Assembly (NCBI RefSeq): GCF_000472385.1
Contig: NZ_AWZU01000006.1
Location: 164,486 to 228,485 of the forward strand
Source of the DNA: Bradyrhizobium sp. ARR65
GTDB lineage: Bacteria > Pseudomonadota > Alphaproteobacteria > Rhizobiales > Xanthobacteraceae
DNA length: 64,000 bases
Direction of reading: 5' to 3'
In this document: piece after piece, positions 1-9,524 of the stretch
Layout of the letters: each line of letters starts with the position of its first letter
Numbering within the stretch: position 1 is the first letter of the stretch
Notes under the pieces: generated by a model
Seen by the model: only the letters and a program-made list of their open reading frames with translations
Databases searched by the model: none
What the model was told of the DNA's origin: nothing
Program-made: the position numbers and the translations under genes

Positions 1-191
1 ATCATGGCTTCACGAGAGGTTTGCGCCATCGCCGTAAAGAGCGCCGCGGGCAATGCGAAGTCCATGACCAGGGCGTTTAGCGAACCGATATTGTGGTTGT
101 CGAACTCTCGGGTTTGGCCCGCTGCATAGCCCAGCGCCATGACCAGGAATATGGGCGCCAGCGACGCGAGTATGGTCGTCACCTCGGTCAT
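1..191 (-). CDS. AEC family transporter (auxin efflux carrier type), N-terminal part
   Basis: Only the first ~63 codons are inside the window; the gene runs off the left edge. The translation begins MTEVTTILASLAPIFLVMAL and continues LGYAAGQ, a first membrane helix at about residues 5-25. This is the usual N-terminus of AEC carriers (MdcF/YfdV type), which move malonate-like or other small carboxylates through the inner membrane. Its ATG overlaps the stop of the upstream DUF1097 gene in an ATGA, so the two are probably translationally coupled and follow the hydrolase at 860-2032. The family call rests on a short stretch and the substrate is unknown. Confidence 0.7.
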   Translation of the reverse strand, partial: MTEVTTILASLAPIFLVMALGYAAGQTREFDNHNIGSLNALVMDFALPAALFTAMAQTSREAM

Positions 192-778
192 TGCATGCCG
201 CGCACCGGAGCGTGCGCGCTCCCCGACGGACTTGAAAGTCTCGAAGTTCCGTTGCGCCATGAAAGAAGGACGGCCAGCGAACCATGCATCGCACCGAGGC
301 CCGTGCCAAACAGCAGTGAGATCGATACGCAGAGCAGGGCATTCTTCCAATTGAACGAGGTCAATGCCGCAACACTGAATGCTCCAGTCGAGAGGCTGAG
401 ATATGCAAATGTGGAAGCAAAGCCATAGAAGGCGGCCGGCACGATCCTCAGCGGTTTGATGCATGAAGCGATGACGATCAGGAATGAAGCGATGCCGGCC
501 GCAATCATGGTCGACGCTGTCGGCGCCAGCAGCAGCACGCCGGACGACACCACGAGAGCAACCAGCCACGCCATGGCGACGCCGAACACGAGCGCCGCCG
601 AGGAGCGGATCGCCGCCTGCGCCGTCGCGCCGGAGTGGTCATAGCTTGCCCACCCGATGAACGCCGCCCATACGAAGAGGGCAGGCAATTCCGCGAAGGC
701 GAGCACGGAGGCCGCGGAGACGAGCGCCGCGGCAAGTGCTGCTGCTACCGGATATGGCAGGTTCATGTTGATCACCAT
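188..778 (-). CDS. DUF1097 family membrane protein
   Basis: A 196-residue, almost wholly hydrophobic protein with about five or six predicted membrane segments (for example residues ~8-38, 58-82, 88-108 and 145-175). Composition and length match DUF1097 inner-membrane proteins, whose function is not established. An alternative start four codons in (MNLPYPVAAAL) is equally plausible. It sits 81 bp after the hydrolase gene and overlaps the AEC transporter start by 4 bp, so a three-gene unit for uptake and breakdown of a small organic acid is a reasonable inference. Confidence 0.7.
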   Translation of the reverse strand: MVINMNLPYPVAAALAAALVSAASVLAFAELPALFVWAAFIGWASYDHSGATAQAAIRSSAALVFGVAMAWLVALVVSSGVLLLAPTASTMIAAGIASFLIVIASCIKPLRIVPAAFYGFASTFAYLSLSTGAFSVAALTSFNWKNALLCVSISLLFGTGLGAMHGSLAVLLSWRNGTSRLSSPSGSAHAPVRGMQ

Positions 779-859
779 GTCGCTAGGGCGCAGCTACCGG
801 CTTTGGATTGCTGACCGAAAGCCTGACGCGGCGCCGCGGCTGTTCGCGATGTCCGCCTG

Positions 860-2032
860 TCAAGCGGCGACGCTGGTCGATTTCGTGCTCTCGCCAACCG
901 GCATGCCGGCGTAGAAGCTCGCAAGCCAATGAACGATTGCGTGGCGAGCGACCGCCGAATTCCCGAGCTGGCAATGCTGCTCCGCTCCCTCGCGCGCCGT
1001 GAATATCCGCGTCGTCACGGACCGGGCGCAGACGAGCTCGCGCATGGTCCGGTAGACCCAGTCGACATTGAACAGATGATCCTGCTCGCCTTCAGTGAGC
1101 AGAATATCCTGTTTGACGTTGTGCAAGATCCCGTCGAGCGAGTGCTTCGCAATCGCCGTGAGGAAATCGAATGGCGTCTTCGTGCCGGTAATGTGCATGC
1201 CCTGCACGATGCACCATTCGAACACGGAGCTCGGCAAGCGCTCCTCGGCCACGACGGCCTCCGTCCCTTTGCGGTCGCCGGCCTTGAACCGCGAGATCAG
1301 TTCCTGTGCCTTGCCGGGCCGCATTTGCTTGAGCGTCATGTCGAGACCCGAATACGAGGTGGGCATTGAAATGATGTGCTTGATGCGCGGCTCGAACGCC
1401 GCCGCTCGGATGGACATGTACCCGCCGCAAGAAGCGCCCAACCAATCCACGGCATCGAGCCCGAGGTAGTCGATCGCCGCCTTGGCCGGCTTCTCCCACG
1501 CATGGTCGAGGTAGATTCCTTGCCGCAGCGCACCGCCTTGGCCCGGACCGTCGAACGCAATCACTGTAATTCCGAGCTCGGTCAGTGGAAGGAGGAAGTT
1601 GTAGAATTCTTCGACGAACGAATCGTATCCACCGGTGAAGATGAGGGTGCTGCGTTCCTTGCCTCTTGCCTGCAGTCTAAAGCCCGGCAGATGTCCGCCA
1701 GGATACGGAATGGCGATGCGCTCGTAACCGGCGACGCCTTTCATTCCGAGAGCCCAGTTGCGCGCGAAGTCGTCGTAGAGTCCGTTGCGAACGTCGCCGG
1801 CTGGCAAATAAAACTCCGCGCCGTGATAGTAGGAGGCAGCATCAAGGTGCCGCTTCTCGGCTTCCGCTTTTTTGGCGACCTCGAGCCAAACGGTGTACCA
1901 GGAATCGTAGTCCTTGATGCGTGGTGCGATCGCGCTGAGCTCCTTGAGGCGCGCGGGTGACGTGCCGTCAAGCAGCGGCCGGTTGAACGTGTAGTTCATC
2001 CCGGGGTCGGGCAACATATGAATGAAGGGCAT
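860..2032 (-). CDS. alpha/beta hydrolase (dienelactone/pseudooxynicotine hydrolase-like)
   Basis: This 390-residue protein has a helical N-terminal region followed by an alpha/beta-hydrolase core. The nucleophile elbow is GASCGGY with Ser about 201. DGPGQG near residue 161 is typical of the 2,6-dihydroxypseudooxynicotine hydrolase/FrsA-like group. The rest of the triad is probably Asp ~318 (GEQDHLFN) and His ~353 (EQHCQLG). Members cleave C-C bonds or esters of aromatic-derived substrates in the cytoplasm. It is divergent from the LysR regulator at 2183-3082, a classic arrangement for a regulated catabolic gene. The substrate cannot be read from sequence. Confidence 0.8.
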   Translation of the reverse strand: MPFIHMLPDPGMNYTFNRPLLDGTSPARLKELSAIAPRIKDYDSWYTVWLEVAKKAEAEKRHLDAASYYHGAEFYLPAGDVRNGLYDDFARNWALGMKGVAGYERIAIPYPGGHLPGFRLQARGKERSTLIFTGGYDSFVEEFYNFLLPLTELGITVIAFDGPGQGGALRQGIYLDHAWEKPAKAAIDYLGLDAVDWLGASCGGYMSIRAAAFEPRIKHIISMPTSYSGLDMTLKQMRPGKAQELISRFKAGDRKGTEAVVAEERLPSSVFEWCIVQGMHITGTKTPFDFLTAIAKHSLDGILHNVKQDILLTEGEQDHLFNVDWVYRTMRELVCARSVTTRIFTAREGAEQHCQLGNSAVARHAIVHWLASFYAGMPVGESTKSTSVAA

Positions 2033-2118
2033 GGTGTTCTCCGCTGGGTGGGTTTAGTCGCGGCCGAACAATTGACCCGGACCTGTGTTGATGCCATATC
2101 AATCTCGGCACCATTTCG

Positions 2119-2133
2119 TTGCCCAAAATGCAA
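2119..2133. promoter_or_regulatory. candidate LysR operator (T-N11-A)
   Basis: TTGCCCAAAATGCAA is an imperfect palindrome containing a T-N11-A core. It lies in the 150-bp gap between the divergent hydrolase and LysR genes, about 50 bp before the LysR start, where such regulators normally bind. The pattern is short and could be chance. Confidence 0.4.
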
Positions 2134-2182
2134 CGCCTGCCGCGGCCCTGACGGCAAGAGACTGATGGCAAGAGGTGAGCCG

Positions 2183-3082
2183 ATGGATTTCACGGCCCTT
2201 CGCTATTTCAGTGCCACTGCCCACGCCCGCTCGATACGCGCCGCGTCCGATCGTCTGCACGTGTCACCGTCGGCCATCAGCCGCCAGATTGCCAAGCTCG
2301 AGCATGAGCTCCGCGCGCCGATTTTCGACCGGCGCGCCCAGGGCATGAAGTTGACGCCGGCCGGAGAAATTCTGTTGTCGAAGATCGATGGCGTCATGCG
2401 CGAGTTCTCGCGTGTGAAATCTCACATCGCGGCGCTAGCCGACCTCCAGGCCGGTAATGTCGATGTCTACTGTTTCCAGACCGCCATCGAGAGCTTCGTG
2501 GCGCCCGTGCTGAACCGGTTTCACACCCAATATCCCGACGTGACTTTCAACGTGAGAATGAGCAGCACCGACGAGGCGATGGAGGCGTTGGTTGCAGGCA
2601 CCGCGGAAATCGGCCTCATCCTCAATCCACCGGTGCGCGAGACGATCACGCGCTTGGAAGTATTCCGCGACAGAATGGTCGCAGCCTTTTCGCCCGTGCA
2701 TCCGCTTGCAGGCCGGAAGCTCCTGTCGCTTCGCGAACTCGAAGGTTTTCCCTTTGTGCTCACCGAGCCGTCTTTCGGGTTGCGACAGCAGCTCGAACGT
2801 GTCTTCGTCAAGCATCGCTTCGAGCCCGCAACCTTTTGCGTGACGAACTCGCTGGCCCTCGTCAAGGAGGTCGCGAGCATCGGCAATCATTGTACCTTGC
2901 TGCCGCGCTTTGCAGTGGAAAAGGAATTGGCGGCCGGACATATCAAAGCGGCAGCGGTCCGGGAGTTTGCTTCGGATCCCCTGATATTCTGCATTTGCTC
3001 TGCGACCGACCGCTCGCTGTCGCCGGCGGCCCAGGTCTTCATGAACATCGTCATGGATTATTGCCGCCGCTACCGCCATTGA
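2183..3082 (+). CDS. LysR family transcriptional regulator
   Basis: The 299-residue protein starts MDFTALRYFSATAHARS. It has the N-terminal winged HTH (residues ~1-60, with SDRLHVSPSAISRQIAKLE as recognition region) and a periplasmic-binding-like effector domain to the end. The start at 2183 was chosen over an upstream in-frame codon at 2018 because it gives the normal LysR N-terminus and is preceded by an AGAGGTGAG ribosome site. It probably controls the divergent hydrolase-DUF1097-AEC unit and perhaps the binding protein downstream. The inducer is unknown. Confidence 0.9.
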   Translation: MDFTALRYFSATAHARSIRAASDRLHVSPSAISRQIAKLEHELRAPIFDRRAQGMKLTPAGEILLSKIDGVMREFSRVKSHIAALADLQAGNVDVYCFQTAIESFVAPVLNRFHTQYPDVTFNVRMSSTDEAMEALVAGTAEIGLILNPPVRETITRLEVFRDRMVAAFSPVHPLAGRKLLSLRELEGFPFVLTEPSFGLRQQLERVFVKHRFEPATFCVTNSLALVKEVASIGNHCTLLPRFAVEKELAAGHIKAAAVREFASDPLIFCICSATDRSLSPAAQVFMNIVMDYCRRYRH

Positions 3083-3180
3083 GATAGACTTAAATCGCCG
3101 GATGCCGGCAAAGCTGAAATTCAGGAAAGCGAGGGATCGGCAAGCCCTGCTTGTCTGCTCCCCTACAGGCGAGAGCGATC

Positions 3181-4155
3181 ATGCTCCGGCGCCGGAAATT
3201 CCTTCAGCTCGGCGCGGCTGTCGTTGCCGCTTCCGCAAGTCGTGCCGCCGCAGCGCCGCCGACCTATCCGGCGAGACCCGTCATCATGGTTGTCGGGTTC
3301 TCGCCCGGCGGCAATACCGACATTGTCGCGCGTCTCATGGCACAGTGGCTGTCGCAGCATTTGGGCAAGCCGTTCATTGTTGAGAACCGCACCGGAGCGG
3401 GGACGAACCTCGCAACTGAGTCGGTCGTGCGCGCGGCGCCTGATGGCTACACATTGCTGGTGGCCTCGGCCGCGAATGCGGTCAACGCAACGCTCTACAG
3501 GAATCTAAAGTTCAACTTCATTCGGGACACCGAGCCGGTCGCGGGGATCGCCAGCACGCCTCTCGTGATGTGCGTCAATCCCTCCTTTCCCGCACGTTCC
3601 GTCCCCGAATTCATCGCGCAAGCGCGTGCCAATCCGGATCGGCTGAACTTCGCCTCCAGCGGCGTGGGCAGCCCACCGCACGTCGCCACCGAACTGTTCA
3701 AGGCGATGACCGGCATCCGCATGCAGCATGTCCCGTATCGGGGGGATGCCGAGGCGATCAGCGATCTGATCGGGGCCCGGGTGCACGTCTACTTCGCCAC
3801 CTTGCCGGGCTCGATCGGGTTCATCAGGACCGGCGCCTTGCGTGCGCTCGCCGTCAGCGCGGCGGAACGGTCTCCAGCGTTGCCGGGGGTGCCGGCCATG
3901 GCCGAGTTTCTGCAGGGCTACGATGCGACGATTTGGAATGGTCTCAATGCCCCGAAGGGCACGCCGGCCGAGGTGGTCACGGAGCTCAACAAGCAGGTCA
4001 ATGCCGGTCTCCGCGATCCCAAGTTGAGCGGCCGCTTCGCCGAGTTGGGGGCGAAGGTGCTTCCCGGATCGGTCCAGGATTATGCGAGGTTTGTCGCAGA
4101 GGAGACGGAGAAGTGGGGTCTCATCGTCAAGTCGGCCGGTTCTCAGATCGAATAG
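3181..4155 (+). CDS. tripartite tricarboxylate transporter substrate-binding protein (Bug/TctC family)
   Basis: A 324-residue periplasmic protein. It begins MLRRRKFLQLGAAVVAASAS, a twin-arginine-like signal ending near AAA-PPTYPARPV. The Bug-family signature follows: GFSPGGNTDIVARLMA, PFIVENRTGAGTNLA, APDGYTLLVAS and HVPYRGDAEAI. No TctA or TctB membrane subunits lie nearby, so it is an orphan binding protein, which is common in this family. The start at 3181 is preferred to a TTG ten codons upstream because it begins directly with the signal sequence. Confidence 0.88.
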   Translation: MLRRRKFLQLGAAVVAASASRAAAAPPTYPARPVIMVVGFSPGGNTDIVARLMAQWLSQHLGKPFIVENRTGAGTNLATESVVRAAPDGYTLLVASAANAVNATLYRNLKFNFIRDTEPVAGIASTPLVMCVNPSFPARSVPEFIAQARANPDRLNFASSGVGSPPHVATELFKAMTGIRMQHVPYRGDAEAISDLIGARVHVYFATLPGSIGFIRTGALRALAVSAAERSPALPGVPAMAEFLQGYDATIWNGLNAPKGTPAEVVTELNKQVNAGLRDPKLSGRFAELGAKVLPGSVQDYARFVAEETEKWGLIVKSAGSQIE

Positions 4156-5045
4156 CCGGGCGAAGCGATGCTTTCAGATGCCCCCCGCGCGGGTGCACGA
4201 CGGGCGAATCGGCCGAAGCGAACAATTACACGAGTGCGCGCAGGATGCAGCGTCGAGGCGGTCGACGGCCTGCAAAATCGCTGGCGCGAAAAATCCAATT
4301 TCGCAAAGCCACGCAAGACGATCCGGGTTGTCCAGTCCTTCGCGCAAAAATATTCGTCTTTCGTTTTTTCAGAAGTTTATGCATCCTCATGAGCGTCCCG
4401 CCTCGATGAAGAGGGGCGGATCGCGATCGTCACGAAACGCGAGGCGGGATGCGGTGGCCGCGATGATGCCGACAGACGAGCGGCTGTCGTCGCGGACGGC
4501 GAAGTCGGGTGGTCCTGGCGCGCCCATGCAGGCGTCAAGCCGGCCGCGATGCTTATCCATCGCGCCGGCGACGGTGGCAATCAAGCTGGTTCACCGGGGA
4601 GAGCCCGAAGTAAGCCGTAAACCACTGCGCAGGGAAGGCCGGAGTGATTACCGCCTGTACCTGTGGTCAACGCGCACCTCGCGCATTTTTTCGCGCGGGG
4701 GCCCGGGTGCAGCGGCCACCCGGCCTTCCCTGCGCCCTCTCATCTCGGAGGGACAAGGGTCGACGCAAAACTCGGGTGCGAGCGCGCCGCGAGAATGCGC
4801 TCGTGCATCCGCTCGCTGGTTGCCAACTTGCGCGAAGCCTTCGCTGTCGCATGCTCAAGCCTCTCCCCGTCATCCCTGAGGTGCTCACGAAGCGGGCCTC
4901 GAACGAGACGGCTCCAATGCTGCAGCGCGGCCGGGGATCCTTCGAGGCTCGTGGGGCCTGTCGTCGGGCGCGTCGCGCGGACCCGGTGGCTCGCGCCTCC
5001 AGCGACAAACGGCGAAGCCGCGGGCATGACGGATCGAACGAGCGT
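4156..5045. other. 890-bp region without a supported gene
   Basis: Open frames exist on both strands, but none has a start site, codon pattern or recognisable product. The segment about 4640-5040 is rich in arginine/proline codons in several frames. It resembles repeated non-coding DNA that I recall between genes in Bradyrhizobium. No terminator or RNA was recognised. Confidence 0.4.
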
Positions 5046-7922
5046 CTAACTCGCCGCTTCCAGCCGCACTTCCGTCAGCAGCCGCATCGCGGCCTCCGCG
5101 TCCATCGGCTCGCCGAAAGCGAAGCCTTGCGCGTATTCGCAGCCCAACTGGTAGAGCTCGACGGCATCCGAATCCGTCTCGGCGCCTTCCGCGACCACGT
5201 CCATGCCGAGGTCGTGCGCGAGCGCGATGATCGATTTCAAAATCACCGGTCGGGTGCCGCGGGTGGTGGTGCGGACGAAGGACTGGTCGATCTTCAGCGT
5301 GTCGAAGGGGAAGCGCTGCAGGTAGGACAGCGAGGAATGGCCGGTGCCGAAATCGTCGATCGAGAGTCCCACGCCGAGTTCGCGGATCCGCGACAGCATC
5401 TGCGCGGCGTGCTCGGGATTCTCCATCACCAGCGATTCCGTCAGTTCGAGCTTGAGACTGCCGCGCGCCACGGTCGAGCGCGACAGCACGCTGCGGATGT
5501 CGTGCAGCAGATCGTGCCGCAGCAACTGGCGCGAGGAAACATTCACCGAGGCGAAGATCGGCTCGCGGGCGCGCGTCGCGCGCTGCCAGATCGCGAGCTG
5601 GCGCGCCGTCTGGTCCATCACGAAGGTGCCGAGATCGACGATCAAGCCGATCTCTTCGGCAATGGTGATGAACTCGATCGGCGACATCCGCCCGAGCTTC
5701 GGATGATCCCAGCGCGCCAGCGCTTCGAAACCGGCGATCGAGCGATCCTCCAGGCGCACGATCGGCTGGTAGAGGATACTGATCTCCTGGCGCTCGATGG
5801 CACGGCGCAGCTCGCTCTCCAGCGTCAGGCGGTCGGTCTTGCGTGCGCGCATCGCGGGCTTGTAGACGTCGATGCGGTCACCACCGATGCGCTTGGAATG
5901 GTACATCGCCAGTTCCGCGTCCTTGATGATCTCCTCGGAGAGCTGAACCTGCGGATCGGAGAGCGCAAGCCCGATCGAAGCGGTGAGAAAAATCTCGCGG
6001 TCGTTGAAGGCGATCGGCGCGCGGATGGTCTTGCGGATGGTTTCGGCGAAGGCAGTGATGCGCGGCGGATCCTGTTCGGAGAGCAGGATCAGCCCGAACT
6101 GGTCGCCGGCGAGCCGCGCCAGCGTGTCCTGCGGTTTGAGGATGCGGGTGAGGCGACGCGCCAGCGTGAGCAGGATGGAATCGCCGACCGCGATGCCGAC
6201 GGAATCGTTGACTTGCTTGAAGCGATCGAGGTCGATCACCATCAGCGTCGGCCGCAGGCTCGGCATGGTCTTGGCGAAGTTGGCCACCGCGTTGAGCCGG
6301 TCCATGAACAATTTGCGGTTCGGCAGGCCGGTGAGGTTGTCGTGCACGGAGTCGTGCAGCATGCGCTCCTCGGCATTGCGGATCTCGGTGACGTCGGTGA
6401 GCGTGCCGACCACGCGGGAGACCTCTCCGTCGGAGCCGACGACGGGGCGCGCCTTGAGCGCGAACCACATGAAATGACCATCGGGCGTGCGCAGGCGGAA
6501 ATCCTGCACCAGGCGGCCGCGGCGCTGGTCGAGCACGCTGTCGAGCGCGGCACGGAAGCGGTCCTGGTCGAGCGGATGCAGCACTTCCAGCCATTTCGCG
6601 GCGGGGCCTTCCAGCGTGCCGCGCTTGAGCCCAAGCAAGTGCTCGGTCTCGGGACTGGTGAAGACCTTGTCTGCCGAGACGTCCCAGTCCCAGATCAAAT
6701 CGCCGGATCCGGTCAGTGCCAGCGCGCGCCGCTCGACATCGGACACGACGCCGGTCGTGGCACCGCCGCCGGCAAAGGCGTGCTGCATGACGGTAAAGCC
6801 GATCAGCATTACGATCAGCACCAGGCCGCCGAGCAAAGCGGGGCCGACGATATCGTTAGTGACGGAGCCGGCAATGGTCATGCCGGCCGCCACCACCCAG
6901 ACCACCAGCAGGAACCAGGTCGGGATCAAGAGCACGGCGCGATCAAAGCCGTGGGTCGAGAGGTAGACGATCAGGGCAAAGCCGGCGAACGCAATCATCA
7001 CCAGCGACATGCGCGCAATGCCGGAGGCCACCGCGGGGTCGAACAGCGCGAGCGCAACCAGCGAGCCCAGGAAGACCAGCCAGCCGAGCGTAATGTGGGA
7101 ATAGCGCACATGCCAGCGGCTGAGGTTGAGATAGGCGAACAGGAACACCAGCAGCGTTGCCGACAGCATCGCTTCGCCGCCTGCGCGCCAGATGCGCTCG
7201 GCGTTGTTCGACATGTCGAGCACCTTGCCCCAGAAGCCGAAATCGACGCCGATATAGACCAGCACGGCCCAGGCGAGCGCGGCCGCGGCCGGGAACATGA
7301 TGCTGCCCTTCACCACGAAGAGGATGGTCAGCACCAGCGCGAGCAGGCCGGAAATACCGATCACGATGCCCTGGTACAGCGTGAAGGAATTGACCTTGTC
7401 CTTGTAGGCCTCGGGCTCCCAGAGATAGAGCTGCGGCAGCTTGTCGGTGCGCAGTTCCGCGACAAAGGTGATAACGGCGCCGGGATCGAGCGTGATACGG
7501 AAGACGTCCGCGGTCGGGCTTTCCTGGCGGTCGGGGCGGTCGCCCGTCGAGGGCGTGATGGTCGCGATGCGCGACAGGCCGAGGTCGGGCCACAGCAGGC
7601 CCGAGCCCACCACGCGGTAATGCGGCGCGACGATGAGGCGATCGAGCTGGTCGTCGGTATTGTTGGCAAGCGCGAACACTACCCAGTTCTGGCCGCCTTC
7701 ACGGGCGCGCACCTCGATGCGGCGAACGATGCCGTCGGTGCCGGGAGCGGTGGAGACCTGGACACGGTCGGTATCACTGTGCAGATGTTCGAGAACACCG
7801 GTGAGGTCGATGGCCGGCGCGTCACCGCGGACGCTGACCGCGTCAAGTGCCCGCGCCGGCGAAGCCGCGACAACAATCATGAGGCCCAGCGCAAACAGCG
7901 CAAGGCACCTGATCAGACGCAA
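5046..7922 (-). CDS. membrane-anchored PAS-GGDEF-EAL cyclic-di-GMP protein
   Basis: This 958-residue protein has a signal peptide (residues 1-25), a periplasmic domain to ~185, about seven membrane helices (~185-380; 7TMR-DISM-like layout), a PAS/PAC module (~395-520), GGDEF (~525-690) and EAL (~700-950). The GGDEF signature is altered to AGDQF near residue 605, so cyclase activity is doubtful. The EAL side is intact: GFEALARW, NVSSRQ, ELTES, IDDFGTGHSSLSYL, DTLKIDQSF and VAEGAET. It is therefore more likely a c-di-GMP phosphodiesterase whose GGDEF may act as a GTP sensor. It is monocistronic; the signal sensed by the periplasmic domain is unknown. Confidence 0.9.
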   Translation of the reverse strand: MRLIRCLALFALGLMIVVAASPARALDAVSVRGDAPAIDLTGVLEHLHSDTDRVQVSTAPGTDGIVRRIEVRAREGGQNWVVFALANNTDDQLDRLIVAPHYRVVGSGLLWPDLGLSRIATITPSTGDRPDRQESPTADVFRITLDPGAVITFVAELRTDKLPQLYLWEPEAYKDKVNSFTLYQGIVIGISGLLALVLTILFVVKGSIMFPAAAALAWAVLVYIGVDFGFWGKVLDMSNNAERIWRAGGEAMLSATLLVFLFAYLNLSRWHVRYSHITLGWLVFLGSLVALALFDPAVASGIARMSLVMIAFAGFALIVYLSTHGFDRAVLLIPTWFLLVVWVVAAGMTIAGSVTNDIVGPALLGGLVLIVMLIGFTVMQHAFAGGGATTGVVSDVERRALALTGSGDLIWDWDVSADKVFTSPETEHLLGLKRGTLEGPAAKWLEVLHPLDQDRFRAALDSVLDQRRGRLVQDFRLRTPDGHFMWFALKARPVVGSDGEVSRVVGTLTDVTEIRNAEERMLHDSVHDNLTGLPNRKLFMDRLNAVANFAKTMPSLRPTLMVIDLDRFKQVNDSVGIAVGDSILLTLARRLTRILKPQDTLARLAGDQFGLILLSEQDPPRITAFAETIRKTIRAPIAFNDREIFLTASIGLALSDPQVQLSEEIIKDAELAMYHSKRIGGDRIDVYKPAMRARKTDRLTLESELRRAIERQEISILYQPIVRLEDRSIAGFEALARWDHPKLGRMSPIEFITIAEEIGLIVDLGTFVMDQTARQLAIWQRATRAREPIFASVNVSSRQLLRHDLLHDIRSVLSRSTVARGSLKLELTESLVMENPEHAAQMLSRIRELGVGLSIDDFGTGHSSLSYLQRFPFDTLKIDQSFVRTTTRGTRPVILKSIIALAHDLGMDVVAEGAETDSDAVELYQLGCEYAQGFAFGEPMDAEAAMRLLTEVRLEAAS

Positions 7923-8078
7923 TGTCAGTTCTCCGCGTTGGACGCTTATGCCGAAGTGCTACTATTCAAAGCGAAAGACACACCCCCCGCCCGGGGCAAA
8001 TGCGTTCGTTTGTGGAACGATCATTGGCACGAAAGCGAAACAATTCAAAGGGCTTCCGGAGCGGCTGGTCGCTGCGGC

Positions 8079-9077
8079 TCAGGCAAGCAACACAATTTTG
8101 CCAATATGTTCGGAGGTCTCCATACGCCGATGCGCATCGGCCGCGTTTTGCAGCGGAAAGGTGCTGTCGATGATGGGCTTTATGCGCCCCTGATGCAGGA
8201 ACGTCATCACCTTGGCCTCGATCGCGGCGACCATCGCGGCCTTATCCGCGTTACTACGGGGACGCAGGGTCGAGCCGGTGTGTGTGAGCCGCTTCACCAT
8301 CAGCCTGGTGAAGTTGACGGTCGCTTTCGGCGAACCGAGGAAGGCGATCTGGACGATGCGGCCGTCGACGGCGGCGGCTTCATAGTTGCGTTCGATGTAG
8401 TCGCCGCCGACCATGTCGAGAATGACATTGGCGCCGGTGCCGGACGTCGCCGCTTTCACCGCGGCGACAAAATCCTCCGTCTTGTAATTGATCGCGCGGT
8501 CGGCGCCGAGCTTCAGGCAGGCGTCGGCTTTCTCCTGCGAACCGACGGTGACGATGACCTTCGATCCCCATGCCTTGGCGAGCTGGATCGCCATGGTGCC
8601 GATGCCGGAGGAGCCGCCATGAACCAGCAGGGTTTCGCCCGGCTTCAGCGCGCCACGCTCGAACACGTTGTGCCAGACCGTCATCAGCGTTTCCGGCGTT
8701 GCGCCAGCTTCGGCGATGGAGAACGACGGCGGCACGCTCATCGCCTGAGCGTCCTGCGCGATGCAATATTGTGCGTAGCCGCCGCCGGCGACCAGCGACA
8801 TCACCTTGTCGCCGAGCTTGTGTTTCTCCGCGTTGCTGCCGATCGCGACCACTTCGCCCGCCACTTCCAGGCCGGGCAGGTCGGATGCGCCGGGCGGCGG
8901 CGGATAGGAGCCGGCGCGTTGCGAGACGTCGGGGCGGTTGACGCCGGCGGCCTCGACCTTGATCAGGATCTCGTCGGGCCCGGGCTGCGGCACGGGGCGC
9001 GTTTCCGGAACGAGCACCTCCGGACCGCCCGGCTTGGAGATGGCGACAACGGTCATTTGCGCAGGCAGCTTTTCCAT
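8079..9077 (-). CDS. NAD(P)H-quinone oxidoreductase, zinc-free MDR family (PIG3/QOR type)
   Basis: The 332-residue protein starts MEKLPAQMTVVAISKPGGPE. It has a GroES-like N-terminal half (PDVSQRAGSYPPPPGASD) and a Rossmann NADPH domain (VHGGSSGIGTMAIQLAKAWG, then GADRAINYKTEDF). The structural-zinc cysteines of alcohol dehydrogenases are absent. The family reduces quinones or enones in the cytoplasm. The start at 9077 has an AGGACA ribosome site; an ATG 13 codons upstream is possible. Confidence 0.88.
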   Translation of the reverse strand: MEKLPAQMTVVAISKPGGPEVLVPETRPVPQPGPDEILIKVEAAGVNRPDVSQRAGSYPPPPGASDLPGLEVAGEVVAIGSNAEKHKLGDKVMSLVAGGGYAQYCIAQDAQAMSVPPSFSIAEAGATPETLMTVWHNVFERGALKPGETLLVHGGSSGIGTMAIQLAKAWGSKVIVTVGSQEKADACLKLGADRAINYKTEDFVAAVKAATSGTGANVILDMVGGDYIERNYEAAAVDGRIVQIAFLGSPKATVNFTRLMVKRLTHTGSTLRPRSNADKAAMVAAIEAKVMTFLHQGRIKPIIDSTFPLQNAADAHRRMETSEHIGKIVLLA

Positions 9078-9187
9078 GATTTGTCCTAAGGAAGCGCTTC
9101 GTAGAATTTGAGGCAACTCTGATTAACCAGCCCCATCTGTGCTGGCAACCGGTTCGGATCGGGCAGCATTATTGAGGGAGGACGTCA

Positions 9188-9379
9188 ATGGCCATCGAGG
9201 ACGACGATCGACCACGGAAAAAGGTCACCCACGAGATCGGGCAGGACCTGTCGCTCCTGTCGGTCGAGGAACTGACCGAGCGCATCGCGCTGTTGACTGC
9301 TGAAATCGAACGGCTGCGCGAGGCGATGAGCAAGAAGCGCGCCTCCCGCGACGCGGCCAACAGCATTTTCAAATCTTAG
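9188..9379 (+). CDS. DUF1192 family small protein
   Basis: A 63-residue acidic/basic protein, MAIEDDDRPRKK..., with a leucine-rich coiled coil (LSVEELTERIALLTAEIERLREAM) over residues ~24-50. This matches the alphaproteobacterial DUF1192 family, of unknown function. A strong GAGGGAGGA ribosome site precedes the ATG. It is divergent from the quinone oxidoreductase. Confidence 0.85.
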   Translation: MAIEDDDRPRKKVTHEIGQDLSLLSVEELTERIALLTAEIERLREAMSKKRASRDAANSIFKS

Positions 9380-9482
9380 AGATCGGGCGCCGCGGAAAGG
9401 TGCCGGGCAGCTTGGGTCCATCTATGGAGCGGTGCAGCAACTCGGTCATTGGCCGACATGGCTAATGCTCTTTAAAAAAATC

Positions 9483-9498
9483 CGTTCGTTTACGAACG
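9483..9498. promoter_or_regulatory. short perfect palindrome upstream of the small-RNA candidate
   Basis: CGTTCG-TTTA-CGAACG lies about 30-40 bp upstream of the inferred start of the RNA at 9525-9620. It could be an operator or simply part of the promoter region. No regulator can be assigned. Confidence 0.3.
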
Positions 9499-9524
9499 AT
9501 TAAGCTTTCGGGTTTATGACTGAG

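Noticed and set aside
3570..4409. 279-codon frame overlapping the Bug-family gene
   Set aside because: Same-strand shadow frame with arginine-rich composition and no domain.
4644..9089. A 1,481-codon plus-strand open frame
   Set aside because: It is antisense to the PAS-GGDEF-EAL and quinone-oxidoreductase genes, has no protein motifs, and arises from high GC third positions.
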